Source: Pyxidicoccus parkwaysis (GTDB lineage: Bacteria > Myxococcota > Myxococcia > Myxococcales > Myxococcaceae). Taken from it: a stretch of DNA of 64,000 bases. Shown here piece after piece: positions 7,851-16,396 of the stretch. The translations under genes and the position numbers were made by a program. Within the stretch, counting starts at the first letter, position 1, and each line of letters begins with the position of its first letter. The stretch covers positions 2,656,001 to 2,720,000 of the forward strand of contig NZ_CP071090.1 in assembly GCF_017301735.1 (NCBI RefSeq). The letters are read 5' to 3'. The notes under the pieces are model-generated. The model saw only the letters and a program-made list of their open reading frames with translations. It searched no databases and had not been told where the DNA came from.

Positions 7851-9191
7851 TCAACCGATGACCGCCAGCAGCCGCTGCTCGAAGCGGCCCAGGAGCGACT
7901 CGGCGCGCGCCGGCACGAGGTTCCGCCGGTCATAGACGGTGTGGGCGCGCAGCCCTCCACACGTGCTGACCGACATCACCACCGCCTGGCTCGGCATCGC
8001 TCCGCCCAGGAAGCCCATGCCCCGGAGCGTCAGCGTCCGTCCGGGTTCCGGCGTGGGCAGGCGTCCGACGTTGGTGATGACGCTGTTCCAGGGGAAGCGC
8101 ATCATCCCCTGGATGAGCGCGACGCCCCCCTCCCGCGAAAGGTTCGGCGGAGCCTGTGCGTAGGTGAGCTCGTGCAGGAGGTGGGCATTGCCCAGCTCGG
8201 CCTGATATCGAACGTCTTGCGTGACGGTGCGCGCCAGCTCCCAGAACGGCTCCTGGTTGCTCACGCGGATGCGGCTGACCACGCCCGACAGGCGCACCCC
8301 GACGTCATCGGAGACCGTGGGACTGTGGCGTACGGTCCGCAAATCCACGGGCGAGCCGAGTGACATCACCACCGACTGCCCGGGTGACAGGAACTCCGCG
8401 TGCAGGGCCCCCAGCCACGCCGCGCCCAGGGCTCCGTGGACCGTCGCGCCGTTTCGCCGGCAGGCCTGGACCAGGGCTTCCGTCTGCTCGGGCGACAGCT
8501 CCAGCAGGTGGTGGCCACTCTCCCGCGTCAGGCGCAGCTCCTCGCACAGCCCCGGGATGATGTTGCCAGGAGCCAGCGTCTGGGCCCGGGCCCGGATGTC
8601 CGCGACCACCGTCGCGAAGTGGTGGGCCTTGTCCGGCGCGCCGAAGGCCTCGGGGCGATAGAACGACTCCTGCGCTGGTGGTGGCGGGCTGGGAGTCGGG
8701 GCCACGCCCTCATCCAGGAAGCGGACCAGCTCCGTCATCAGCCTCGCGCTCGAACGGCCGTCGCCGATGGCGTGGTGGAACGTCAGCCCCACCCACGACC
8801 GGGCCGCGTCACCGGCCACGTGCGCCCGGAACAGGGGCGCACTGCCGTCGGCGAAGGGCCGGTCCAGCTCGCGCAGCCAGTGGGCGAGCAACTCCTCGGG
8901 CGCGACGCGCACCAGCTCCGGCGGGGTCACCTCCACGGACTCGAAGCAGGGGCGGCCCACCGTGGCGTCCTCGACGATGCGCGCCCGCAGGAGGGGGTGG
9001 GCCTCGGCGAGCGCCACGAGCCCTCGCGCGAGCGCCTCGTCCGACACGGGGCCGGTGAGCTCCACGTAGGCGATGAAGTTGCCGCAGATGACCCGGTCGA
9101 TCTGCCAGAAGAGGCACTCCGCCAGCCCCAGCGGGCGGCGCCAGGCGGTCATCGACTCCGAGCTCACGGAAGGCGGGGGCACGGCACTCAT
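7851..9191 (-). CDS. Stand-alone condensation-domain-like acyltransferase (PapA/WS-DGAT-like)
   Basis: This 446-residue single-domain protein has the condensation-superfamily motif H139-HAIGD-G145. The ending is typical of free-standing acyltransferases such as polyketide-associated PapA proteins and alcohol acetyltransferases: a WNSVITNVGRLP motif and, further on, a buried beta strand with SVSTCGG. Such enzymes transfer an acyl chain from a carrier or CoA to a hydroxyl or amine. There is no carrier or adenylation domain. A strong Shine-Dalgarno (GGAGGT) lies just before the ATG at 9191. It converges on the P450 with 7 bases between stops. It may esterify or release the left-edge lipopeptide; an independent role is possible. 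Confidence 0.8.
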   Translation of the reverse strand: MSAVPPPSVSSESMTAWRRPLGLAECLFWQIDRVICGNFIAYVELTGPVSDEALARGLVALAEAHPLLRARIVEDATVGRPCFESVEVTPPELVRVAPEELLAHWLRELDRPFADGSAPLFRAHVAGDAARSWVGLTFHHAIGDGRSSARLMTELVRFLDEGVAPTPSPPPPAQESFYRPEAFGAPDKAHHFATVVADIRARAQTLAPGNIIPGLCEELRLTRESGHHLLELSPEQTEALVQACRRNGATVHGALGAAWLGALHAEFLSPGQSVVMSLGSPVDLRTVRHSPTVSDDVGVRLSGVVSRIRVSNQEPFWELARTVTQDVRYQAELGNAHLLHELTYAQAPPNLSREGGVALIQGMMRFPWNSVITNVGRLPTPEPGRTLTLRGMGFLGGAMPSQAVVMSVSTCGGLRAHTVYDRRNLVPARAESLLGRFEQRLLAVIG

Positions 9192-9365
9192 GGGCTGACC
9201 TCCGCGCGAGGGCTTCGTGCCGCCCCCACGCCATGCGAACCGATGTGAAGACCGATTCAGGCTTCAGCATACCTCGGCATGGGAGCAGAGGGCGGAGATG
9301 AAGGGGCCGTGGGGTTGCTTCGGGCTGCCACGGCACGAAGTGGCGCCCGAGCCACCTGGCACGCG

Positions 9366-10607
9366 TCACTTCGTTCGCAGGAACCAGAGGTTCGTCTTCG
9401 ACGACGGCAGCAGCACGAAGCCCTTCAAGGCCGGCACGTAGCGGAAGCGGCTATGCACCCCGGCCGCGCTCGCCGCGGCGGGAACACCCGTCACCTCCTT
9501 GATGCGAATCGTCCAGGGCCCCGAGTCGGCCGGCGTCACCGCGTAGACGCGCTCTGGAATCGGGGTGAGCTTCGCCCCCGCCCAGCTCCCGCCCACGTAG
9601 AACAGGAACTCGTCATTGAGCGGGTCGTAGTCCATCGCTGCGTACATCGGCTCGTCGGACTTCAATTGGTCCAGGGCCGCATTGGCGGTGAAGGTCACGC
9701 TCACCTGCGCATGGCCATCGACGGGGACGCGCGAAGCCGAGAGCCCCGTGCCCGCGCCCTGGCCGTCACCCCATTGCAGCGTGAAGAGCTGCCGGCGCTT
9801 CGAGTCGTACGCGCCCGGGAATCGGACCTGGTCGGCCGTGCGCGTGGTGATGGGCCTGGTCCACTTCTTCGCCACCGGCTCGTACCGCTCGAAGGCGGTG
9901 GTCCACACGTTGCCTTCGCCGTCGCGCACGAACCCATACCCATCCGTGGCCAGCGGATGCACACCCTCGCCGTCCCAGGTGTTGGTGTTGAGGTTGAACC
10001 CATCGTTTGTGTTGACGTCCCAGGCCGAGGGATACGTGAAGCGCGGCCGCACTCGCAGGACGCGGTCCGCCGTCGGCGAGTAGAGCGTCGACTGGTAGGT
10101 GTGCATCGAGGCGGGTTGGCCATCGGCGTTGTAGCCGACGTTGGTTCCGGCCACCGGTGACGCGGCCTTTCGCACCACCCACGCGGGCGCATCGACGTCG
10201 ATGCGAATGGAGACGGTGCGATTGTCGGAACTGTCGCCATGTCCGCCCGCGGCGGCGATGATGAGTTCGCTCGTGCTGTCCTTGATGGCCATGCCGCTGT
10301 AGGCATCCACCGGCGCGCCGCCAGCCCCGGTGGTGCCGGGAATCTCGACCCATTGATTGACCGCCGCGCCCGTCAACCAGGTTGGGATGCGTCCATCACT
10401 GGGCGGCCCGGCATCAAAGGTCCCAGCGTCGCTGCCCGCACCGGCGTCAGGCGTCGAGCCGGCGTCGGCCGTCGAGCCGGCGTCTTCCGGGCCACTGCCT
10501 CCAGTCTCGCCGGAGCAGCCGTACAACACGAACGCCAGGACAGCAGTGGCCTTCACGAGATGACGAAACGAGACACCTGGTTCGTTCAAGGGCATGCCGG
10601 TGAGCAT
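9366..10607 (-). CDS. Surface lipoprotein with kelch-like repeat region
   Basis: This 413-residue protein has an N-terminal signal ending in the lipobox LYGC, followed by a low-complexity linker rich in DAGS/PDAG units, a common tether on myxobacterial surface lipoproteins. The remainder holds repeated short blocks (DAYSGMAI, GGHGDSSDN, GAYDSKRRQLF, MDYDPLNDEFLFYVGG) that look like blades of a beta-propeller. No catalytic motif was seen, so the role is unknown; adhesion or glycan binding would fit. The ATG at 10607 is used. An in-frame ATG at 10595 would remove four residues and is equally possible, since neither has a clear ribosome-binding site. Confidence 0.7.
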   Translation of the reverse strand: MLTGMPLNEPGVSFRHLVKATAVLAFVLYGCSGETGGSGPEDAGSTADAGSTPDAGAGSDAGTFDAGPPSDGRIPTWLTGAAVNQWVEIPGTTGAGGAPVDAYSGMAIKDSTSELIIAAAGGHGDSSDNRTVSIRIDVDAPAWVVRKAASPVAGTNVGYNADGQPASMHTYQSTLYSPTADRVLRVRPRFTYPSAWDVNTNDGFNLNTNTWDGEGVHPLATDGYGFVRDGEGNVWTTAFERYEPVAKKWTRPITTRTADQVRFPGAYDSKRRQLFTLQWGDGQGAGTGLSASRVPVDGHAQVSVTFTANAALDQLKSDEPMYAAMDYDPLNDEFLFYVGGSWAGAKLTPIPERVYAVTPADSGPWTIRIKEVTGVPAAASAAGVHSRFRYVPALKGFVLLPSSKTNLWFLRTK

Positions 10608-10681
10608 AGGTGATGCGGCCCACAGGTGAATGCCCCTTCAGTTTCGTTGAGTCCGTCCAACCGTGGGAGAAGGGCCCGACG

Positions 10682-10713
10682 ATGCCCCGGGACAGGGCGG
10701 CTCCCGGGCGCAT
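10682..10713 (-). terminator. Inverted repeat, probable terminator after the NodB-like gene
   Basis: ATGCCCCGGGA at 10682-10692 pairs with TCCCGGGCGCAT at 10702-10713 through 11 base pairs with one bulged C and a 9-base loop. It lies 80 bases past the stop of the leftward NodB-like gene and before the next leftward gene. There is no T-run, so it would be an atypical G+C-rich terminator. Confidence 0.45.
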
Positions 10714-10792
10714 TGGGGGCAGGGCAGGGGGCCGTGTGCGCCCCATGCCCGCTGGACGCGAGGGCCTCGCGCGAGCGCGCGGTCGACCGTGC

Positions 10793-13030
10793 TCAGGGCG
10801 TGACGCTCAGCTCCAGGTCGAAGGAGAGGTCCGGCGAGGTGGGCCCCACCTGCTTCACCATGACGGCGATGGTGTTCTCGCCCGCGACGAAGGCAGCCGG
10901 TGAAATCGACGCGATGGACACCGCGTTCTCCGTCGAGGCGCTCGCGTAGGTGGAGTGCCCGAGCCCGTTGGCCATGTTGACGCTGTAGACGAGCGTTCCA
11001 TTGACATACACCGCCACGCCGTCGTCGTACTTCACGCGCAGCGACGCCGCGGACACCGCGCCGAGCGTCACCTTCTTGCGGAAGTAGACGCTCGACTGAG
11101 AGGGCGTCGTCTTGGGAATCACCGTCCGCTCATCCCCATCGCCATAGCCGAGCTCCGCCGCGCCCGAGGGCCACGCCGAGTCGACATAGGACGGCAGGTT
11201 CCAGCTCGCGCCCGGGTCCGTGCCGCTCGCGTTGTACTTCCACGTGCTGCCGAGCGGAATGGCGGGGCCCGACGGTGGCGGCACGATGGTGAAGGCCGCG
11301 TCGCTCGTGTCCGAGACGAAGGGGGCGCTGGTGCTGGAGATGCGTACGAGCCCCCGCGTCGTCGTCGTCGTGGGGATGGTCCAGGTATAGCGGCCCGTGT
11401 TGGGCGCGCCCGTGACGATGGTCGTCCACGTCGTCCCCAGGTCCGTCGAGTAGGCGAGCCCCACCGAGGACCACGTCCCGGTGCTGTCCCAGCGGATGTC
11501 GTAGGTGGAGCCGGTGGTGAGGCTCTCGCCTCCATTGGGCGTGACGACGTGCAGGGTGTCCGGCGTGGGCCCGGCGGACACATCCACGAGGCTGAAGTCA
11601 TCCATGGTCATCGACGCCACGCTCCGCAGCGCCAGGCCCACGCTGATATTGAGCGCACCGGCGGGCACCGGGGGCGTCGTCCACTCAGCCAACCGGTACG
11701 GGGTGCTGGTGGGCAGCACCGGGCTCGTCGCCCACTCCACCCAGCCGCTGGAGGTGCGGTAGGAGGCCACGAAGACGGCGCTGCCCGGCGTCTTGTACCA
11801 GGCGGACACCCGGTAGGTGTGGCCCGGCGTCACCACGGGCGAGCAGGTGCCCGTGTCCTGCATGACGATGAGCCGGCGGTCCGCGCCGCTGGAGAGGCTG
11901 GCGATGCGCGCCGTCTGCGCCCAGCTCCCGGTGTGGGCGTCCGACGTGCGACTCCAGCCGCCCGAAGTCGAGCCGGTGTTCACCCGCCTCCAGCAGTCCG
12001 GAACGTTGTCCGAGTTGGTGTCCGTCTCCAGTGAGGGATTGCGCAGCAGGTTGGTGCCGCCGTCCCCGACGCCGCCATCGCTGACGCCGCCGTCCGCCGG
12101 CCCCGCATCCGGCGTGCCCGCGTCGAAGCCCGTGCCCGCGTCGAAGGTGCCCGCGTCGAATGGGAACGTGCCGCCGTCGGAATACACCGGCGGCTTCACC
12201 GCACCGCCGATGAGCTCGTTCGTCGTCATCACGAACGTGCCCCGGGATGCGCGCGGCGCCAGCCAGGCGAGGAAGGCATCCAGGAGCGACTCCTTGATGG
12301 AGTAGGTGCCGCAGCCGTCGCAGATTTCGTGCAGGGACACCTGGATGTAGCCACCGCCCGCCGCCTCGGCCTGGAGCACGAGGCTCTGGAGGTCCGCGAG
12401 CGTCCAGTCGCTCTCCACCGAGGGCGGGGTGCGCATGAGGAAGACGTCCGCCGGAGGAATCGTCTCCGCGGGCGGGCAGCTCGAGCAGCCGTAGGGGTTC
12501 TTGATGCCGCCGGTGGCTCGCGCGCTGTTGTAGTTGCAATCAATGACAAGCAGTCGCGCCGTGGGTGTGTCCGAGCCGAATGGATATGCAAACGAGGTGA
12601 CCGGGAACCCCATGGCCATCAGGTCGGCCCGACAATCACATATCTGGTGGCGCGCCTCCGCTGCGGGGACGGTGCTCAAGTCCACGTGGTCCACGGTGTG
12701 GCCGCCAATCTCATGCCCCGCGGCGGCGAGCGAGCGCAGGTCCGCGAGCGAGAGGTAGCTGCTGCTGGCGCCGACGCGCCCGCTGTTGACGTAGAAGGTG
12801 GCATGCATGCCGTACCTGGCGAACAGGGGCCCCGCCAGGGTCTGGCTCTTGCGCGTGTCCGCGAAGGTGAAGGTCACCACCGTGGAGCCGGCCGGGACGA
12901 TGGCGGCCGGCTCCGAGCGGTTCCCGCCGGCTGCATCGTCGCCTCCGTAGCTTGAACAGGCGGCGATACAGCTCGCCAGGAAAAGGAATGTCAGACTGTG
13001 CCAGGAATTGGGGGCGGAGGGGCTTCTCAT
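10793..13030 (-). CDS. Secreted lipoprotein with NodB polysaccharide-deacetylase domain and C-terminal beta-sandwich domains
   Basis: This 745-residue lipoprotein starts at the ATG at 13030, with a signal peptide ending near SCIAACSS. Residues about 45-260 form a NodB domain: VVTFTFADT, ATFYVNSG, the metal-binding GHEIGGHTVDHVDL (HTxxH) and FAYPFG are all present. The first motif is normally TFDD. Here it is TFAD, with Ala57 in place of the first Asp (usual catalytic base) while the metal-binding second Asp58 is kept. Then comes a linker of DAGT/PDAG/DGG repeats, a carbohydrate-binding-like domain (NLLRNPSLET...), an Ig-like region (VVTPNGGESL) and a C-terminal jelly-roll (YFRKKVTLG, VYVNGTLVY). 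It probably binds, and may or may not deacetylate, an extracellular polysaccharide. Longer in-frame codons upstream belong to the opposite frame of the next gene. Confidence 0.82.
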   Translation of the reverse strand: MRSPSAPNSWHSLTFLFLASCIAACSSYGGDDAAGGNRSEPAAIVPAGSTVVTFTFADTRKSQTLAGPLFARYGMHATFYVNSGRVGASSSYLSLADLRSLAAAGHEIGGHTVDHVDLSTVPAAEARHQICDCRADLMAMGFPVTSFAYPFGSDTPTARLLVIDCNYNSARATGGIKNPYGCSSCPPAETIPPADVFLMRTPPSVESDWTLADLQSLVLQAEAAGGGYIQVSLHEICDGCGTYSIKESLLDAFLAWLAPRASRGTFVMTTNELIGGAVKPPVYSDGGTFPFDAGTFDAGTGFDAGTPDAGPADGGVSDGGVGDGGTNLLRNPSLETDTNSDNVPDCWRRVNTGSTSGGWSRTSDAHTGSWAQTARIASLSSGADRRLIVMQDTGTCSPVVTPGHTYRVSAWYKTPGSAVFVASYRTSSGWVEWATSPVLPTSTPYRLAEWTTPPVPAGALNISVGLALRSVASMTMDDFSLVDVSAGPTPDTLHVVTPNGGESLTTGSTYDIRWDSTGTWSSVGLAYSTDLGTTWTTIVTGAPNTGRYTWTIPTTTTTRGLVRISSTSAPFVSDTSDAAFTIVPPPSGPAIPLGSTWKYNASGTDPGASWNLPSYVDSAWPSGAAELGYGDGDERTVIPKTTPSQSSVYFRKKVTLGAVSAASLRVKYDDGVAVYVNGTLVYSVNMANGLGHSTYASASTENAVSIASISPAAFVAGENTIAVMVKQVGPTSPDLSFDLELSVTP

Positions 13031-13115
13031 GGGACCTGGAAGGTCTGGAGTTGCCCACTTCGCGGCAACGGCCCGCCAGTCCGCCCTCCATGCCTGTCGT
13101 CCATCACTTGCCGGG

Positions 13116-13131
13116 CGGCCCCCCGGGGCCG
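13116..13131 (-). terminator. Short G+C-rich hairpin after the F5/8 C lipoprotein gene
   Basis: CGGCCC at 13116-13121 pairs with GGGCCG at 13126-13131 around a 4-base loop, 55 bases past the stop of the leftward discoidin-type gene. The stem is only six pairs and no T-run follows, so this is a weak candidate. Confidence 0.25.
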
Positions 13132-13185
13132 TAAGGGTGAAGTCGCCCCCGCGGCGTGCCCACGCGTCCGTCCGGCGACCCGCGG

Positions 13186-14595
13186 CTACTGCGCCGGCGG
13201 AACGATTTCGCGCAGGGTGGCCTTCTTGTACCACTGCTCCGCGATGTTGCTGTTGCGGATGATGAAGATGGGCTGCGGCGTGGTGATGCGGTAGTCGGCG
13301 GGGATGGCGCAGCTCGCGGCCACCGTCGGGCTGATGCCCCAGCCGCCCACGTCCGCGTACTCGTGCACCTTCGTCCACTGACCGCCGTTGGCGCCGTCGG
13401 TGAGGTCGCGAAACAGCTCCAGCTTCACGCTGCCGTCGGGCTTGTTGTAGGTGATGACCTTGATACCAATCCACTGGTTGCGAGGCAGCGCGCCGCCGCT
13501 CCAGATGTTGCGCGACACCTGGGAGGTATACGTCGGGTGTCGCAGCTCCTTCTCGAAGAGCGCCCGGCCGTCGTAGCGCAGCGAGTACCCGTAGGAGTGG
13601 CCATCGCACTGCTGCGGCAGGCCCGCGGCGTTCTTCACGCTGCTGTCCTCGGTGTGGCCGTCGGCGGTGCGCGCCTGGAACTCGAAGCCGGTGGCGCTGT
13701 CCGCGTCGCTCTGCTCGGAGACGCGTTTGGCGTAGAGGGTCAGCTCGGTGTTGAACCACGTCTTGCCCGGGCTGCTCAGGTAGAAACGGATGGTGTCGCC
13801 CGCGCTCTTGGCGGTGCCGTCGCCCCGGATGTCCAACGTGTGGTTGGAGCCGCGCATGTGGAACTCGGCGTCATACGGGTCGTTCTGGCCTGCCTTCAGC
13901 GTGCGCGGGTTGGCGTTCCACTTCGAGCTCCACGTCCGGCCGTTGGGCGCCGTGGGGTAGATTTCGACGCTGCCGAAGGCGTCGCGCCCCGGCGTGGGGG
14001 CCGGGTCGGTGGGGGTGCCGCCGCCCGTCGAGGGCGGGCAGGTGCTACCGAGCACGTGCAGCTCGGTGAGGCTCGCCCAGGTGTTCTGCGAGTTGCCGTT
14101 CACCGTGAGCTTCACGTAGCGGGCGGGCACGGCGGCGAAGGAGGTGCGCTCGGGCTGGAGCGTCTTGCCGCTGCTCGTACCGGTGGCAACGCGCGTGTAG
14201 CTGGAGCCATCACGCGACACGCTCACCTCGAACTTGCTGGCGCGGCTGTCCCCGAGGTACCAGGCGAGCTCCACCCCGCTGACCGTCTTCTCGGCCCCGA
14301 GGTCGGCCATCAGCCAGCACCCCACGCCGTTGCAGGACCAGCGCGTGGAGAGCTTGCCGTCGACGGCGTTGGCCGGGAGGTTGCCGTCATTGGCGCTGGC
14401 CGTCACGTTGCCGACGGCGAGCGGTCCGACGGTGGAGTTGGTGCAGTCCGTGGTGAGGGCGGAACCCGCCGTCTGCGCCTCGGGCTCGGAGGGAGAGGAG
14501 CCGAGGCTCATGTCGGAGCCGTCCGGAGCACCGCAGCCGGCCAGGACGGAGAGGGACAGGCCGACGAGGCCCAACGACTTGTGCAGTCTCTTCAA
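13186..14595 (-). CDS. F5/8 type C (discoidin/CBM32-like) lipoprotein
   Basis: This protein of about 469 residues has a basic start, a hydrophobic core and the lipobox LAGC. Residues about 60-190 are a coagulation factor 5/8 type C domain, a galactose-like sugar-binding fold (NAVDGKLSTRWSCNG, WLMADLGAEKTVSGVEL, SKFEVSVSRDGSSYTRVA, RYVKLTVNG). The C-terminal half resembles a concanavalin-like domain (EFHMRGSNHTLDIRGDGT, WIGIKVITYN, VKLELFRD) as in polysaccharide lyases and glycan-binding proteins. The start is taken as TTG at 14595, preceded by GGGAATCACA, because it puts the signal peptide at the N-terminus. The longer in-frame ATG at 14694 would add 33 residues unlike a signal. It probably binds or cleaves polysaccharide outside the cell. 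Confidence 0.75.
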   Translation of the reverse strand: MKRLHKSLGLVGLSLSVLAGCGAPDGSDMSLGSSPSEPEAQTAGSALTTDCTNSTVGPLAVGNVTASANDGNLPANAVDGKLSTRWSCNGVGCWLMADLGAEKTVSGVELAWYLGDSRASKFEVSVSRDGSSYTRVATGTSSGKTLQPERTSFAAVPARYVKLTVNGNSQNTWASLTELHVLGSTCPPSTGGGTPTDPAPTPGRDAFGSVEIYPTAPNGRTWSSKWNANPRTLKAGQNDPYDAEFHMRGSNHTLDIRGDGTAKSAGDTIRFYLSSPGKTWFNTELTLYAKRVSEQSDADSATGFEFQARTADGHTEDSSVKNAAGLPQQCDGHSYGYSLRYDGRALFEKELRHPTYTSQVSRNIWSGGALPRNQWIGIKVITYNKPDGSVKLELFRDLTDGANGGQWTKVHEYADVGGWGISPTVAASCAIPADYRITTPQPIFIIRNSNIAEQWYKKATLREIVPPAQ

Positions 14596-14977
14596 TGTGA
14601 TTCCCAGGGTTGAAGGGTGGAGCCCTCTCACCGCGCACGTCGCCTGCGAGCAGGCCGAGCGGCGCGCGACATGGAGAGAGGGGGGACGGGGCACAGGCCC
14701 GGGGTCCGGAGCCTCAAATCACCCACCCGGGGCCACCATTCCAGATGTGAATGAAGGGGAGCTCGCGCTCGCTCGCACAGGAGGCTCGGCATGACGCTCC
14801 GTGGGAGCCGTCGCGCCCGCCCGCCCTCCAGGCACGAGGTGTACGACACCAGGGAGTGTCCTCGGTGGGGGCCACGTCCGTCGCTGGACGTGAGCGGCGC
14901 ACCCGCGTACGGCTGGGCCTCGGGGCCCGTGCGTCCAGATTGCTCTGCTGTCTCCATTTCCCTCGGGAGCGCGGAAG
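14596..14977. other. 382-bp divergent intergenic region
   Basis: This region separates the leftward F5/8 C lipoprotein gene from the rightward ELWxxDGT gene and must hold both promoters; no confident -35/-10 pair was found. A near-perfect AGGAGG (14779-14784) stands 6 bases before an ATG at 14791. The open frame it would serve overlaps the next gene in another frame and has the composition of a shadow, so I do not call it a gene. Confidence 0.4.
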
Positions 14978-15699
14978 ATGAGCCTCGGGCCCTCTCTGTT
15001 GTTGCTGGCGGTGTCCGGCGCGGGCCCGGCTTCCGTGGAGGTGCCGGCGCGCGTGGATGCCCCGGTGGATGTCTCGGCGCGAAGCTCGCGGGACTGGAAG
15101 CTTTGCGGCCCTCCCGTCCTGCTGAAAGACATTGCCCTCGGAGCGGCGGGCTCGGAGCCGCGCGAGCTCGTGCACGGCGACGGGGTCCTCTTCTTCACCG
15201 CGGACGACGGGGTGCATGGGCGCGAGCTGTGGAAGAGCAGCGGGACGGGCGGCGCGGGCACCTTCCTGGTGGCTGACGTGCGGCCGGGTCCGCTCGGCTC
15301 CGAGCCCCACGCGCTGACGGTGGTGGGAGACCGCGTCTTCTTCATCGCGGATGACGGCGTGGACGGACAGCAGTTGTGGGTGAGCGACGGCATGGCCCGG
15401 GGCACGCGCAAGCTGACGCGACTCCACCCGGACCTGCTGGGCATCTTTCCCTCTCTCATCGACTTCCGGGGCACGCTGTACTTCAGCGCGAATGACGGCG
15501 TGCACGGCTTCGAGCTGTGGCGCAGCGACGGCACGCCCGGGGCACGGCGCCGCTCGCGGACCTCGCACCGGGAGCCGCGTCCTCGAATCCTCGAGGCTTC
15601 CTGCGCTCGGGCTGGGACGTCTTCTTCGCGGCGGATGACGGAACGCACGGTACCGAACTGTGGGCCGTGCCGTTCCGGCCCGGGGACGCGTGTGACTGA
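14978..15699 (+). pseudogene. ELWxxDGT-repeat secreted protein, frameshifted
   Basis: Frame one starts at 14978 with a hydrophobic leader and carries three repeats of the ELWxxDGT family (GRELWKSSGT, QQLWVSDG, FELWRSDGT), each with an FFTADDGVHG-like strand, as in beta-propeller proteins common in myxobacteria. After FELWRSDGTPG the frame turns to nonsense, while the correct continuation (GTAPLADLAPG, FFAADDGTHGTELW) appears in another frame and ends at 15699. One missing G in the GGGG run at 15539-15542 explains it exactly: GGGGG would restore a single protein of about 240 residues. Either the gene is recently broken, is read by slippage, or the base is a sequencing error. Its role is unknown. 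Confidence 0.75.
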
Positions 15700-15845
15700 A
15701 GGGCCCCAGGTCCCGGCCGGCACGGTGGACCTCGAGTGCAGGCACAACGAGACGGCCGGTCGGAGGCCCCGCCAACCCATTGGCACGCGGCCAAGACATC
15801 AGATGGAGGCTGACAGGAGCCCCCCGTCCGCCATAGATCGGGGGC

Positions 15846-16352
15846 ATGCTCCCGAGTCCGCAGGCAGGCGTCGACGCTCGTGACTTCCGGGACGCGCTGT
15901 CCCGGTGGGCCAGCGGTGTGGCCGTGGTGTCGCTCCGCGATGCCCACGGCCTGGCCGCGACGACGGTGAGCTCGTTCAGCGCGCTCTCGCTGGAGCCGCC
16001 GCTCGTGCTCGTCGCCCTCAAGGAGACCTCACGGACGCTCAAGCGCGTGGAGGCCGCAGGCCGCTTCACCGTGAGCGTCCTCACCTCCACCCAGCGCGAC
16101 ATCGCCGCGAAGTGCGCGAGCGGCGCCGCGGAAGAGGCCGCGTTCGACGAGCGCGCCTGGGTCCACGGCTCCCTCGTCGGCCTCTCCTGTGAGCTGCATG
16201 ACCTGCGCCCCTATGGCGACCACCTGCTGGTGGCCGGCCGAGTGTTGGGCGTCTACCGGGGCGTGGATTCCGAGCCGCTCCTCTACTGGAACCGTGCCTA
16301 CCGTGCCGTGACGGAGCTGCCGTCGGCCGGGCCCGGCCCCCTTCCGAAGTAG
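15846..16352 (+). CDS. Flavin reductase-like domain protein (FMN-binding split barrel)
   Basis: This 168-residue protein matches the small flavin reductases that serve two-component monooxygenases (HpaC/ActVB type). The family pattern is clear: FRDALSRWASGVAVV at the start, GLAATTVSSFSALSLEPPLVLVALK for the flavin-binding loop, FTVSVL, and a C-terminal LVAGRVLGVYRG strand with LYWNRAYR. It would reduce FMN or FAD with NAD(P)H. The ATG at 15846 follows a G-rich stretch. The adjacent superoxide dismutase gene starts 44 bases downstream in the same direction; reduced flavin produces superoxide, so co-expression would make sense, but this is inference. A partner monooxygenase is not evident nearby. 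Confidence 0.85.
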   Translation: MLPSPQAGVDARDFRDALSRWASGVAVVSLRDAHGLAATTVSSFSALSLEPPLVLVALKETSRTLKRVEAAGRFTVSVLTSTQRDIAAKCASGAAEEAAFDERAWVHGSLVGLSCELHDLRPYGDHLLVAGRVLGVYRGVDSEPLLYWNRAYRAVTELPSAGPGPLPK

Positions 16353-16396
16353 CAAGTCACGCTGTACCTACCCCCTCACCCCGAAAGGAAACCCTC

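Noticed and set aside
9239-9258. Direct repeat ACCGAT-N6-ACCGAT upstream of the free acyltransferase gene
   Set aside because: Six-base repeats are expected often by chance in this composition and nothing else supports an operator.
14791-15276. Open frame with a strong AGGAGG ribosome-binding site
   Set aside because: It overlaps the ELWxxDGT gene in another frame, its product is Arg/Gly-rich without recognisable pattern, and the repeats of the true frame are unmistakable.
15810-15838. CTGACA/ATAGAT as a possible promoter of the flavin reductase gene
   Set aside because: The -10 match is poor and the spacing leaves almost no leader; not convincing.
14714-16102. 462-codon minus-strand frame
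   Set aside because: Lies across three features on the plus strand with recognisable proteins (ELWxxDGT repeats, flavin reductase); composition is that of a shadow.
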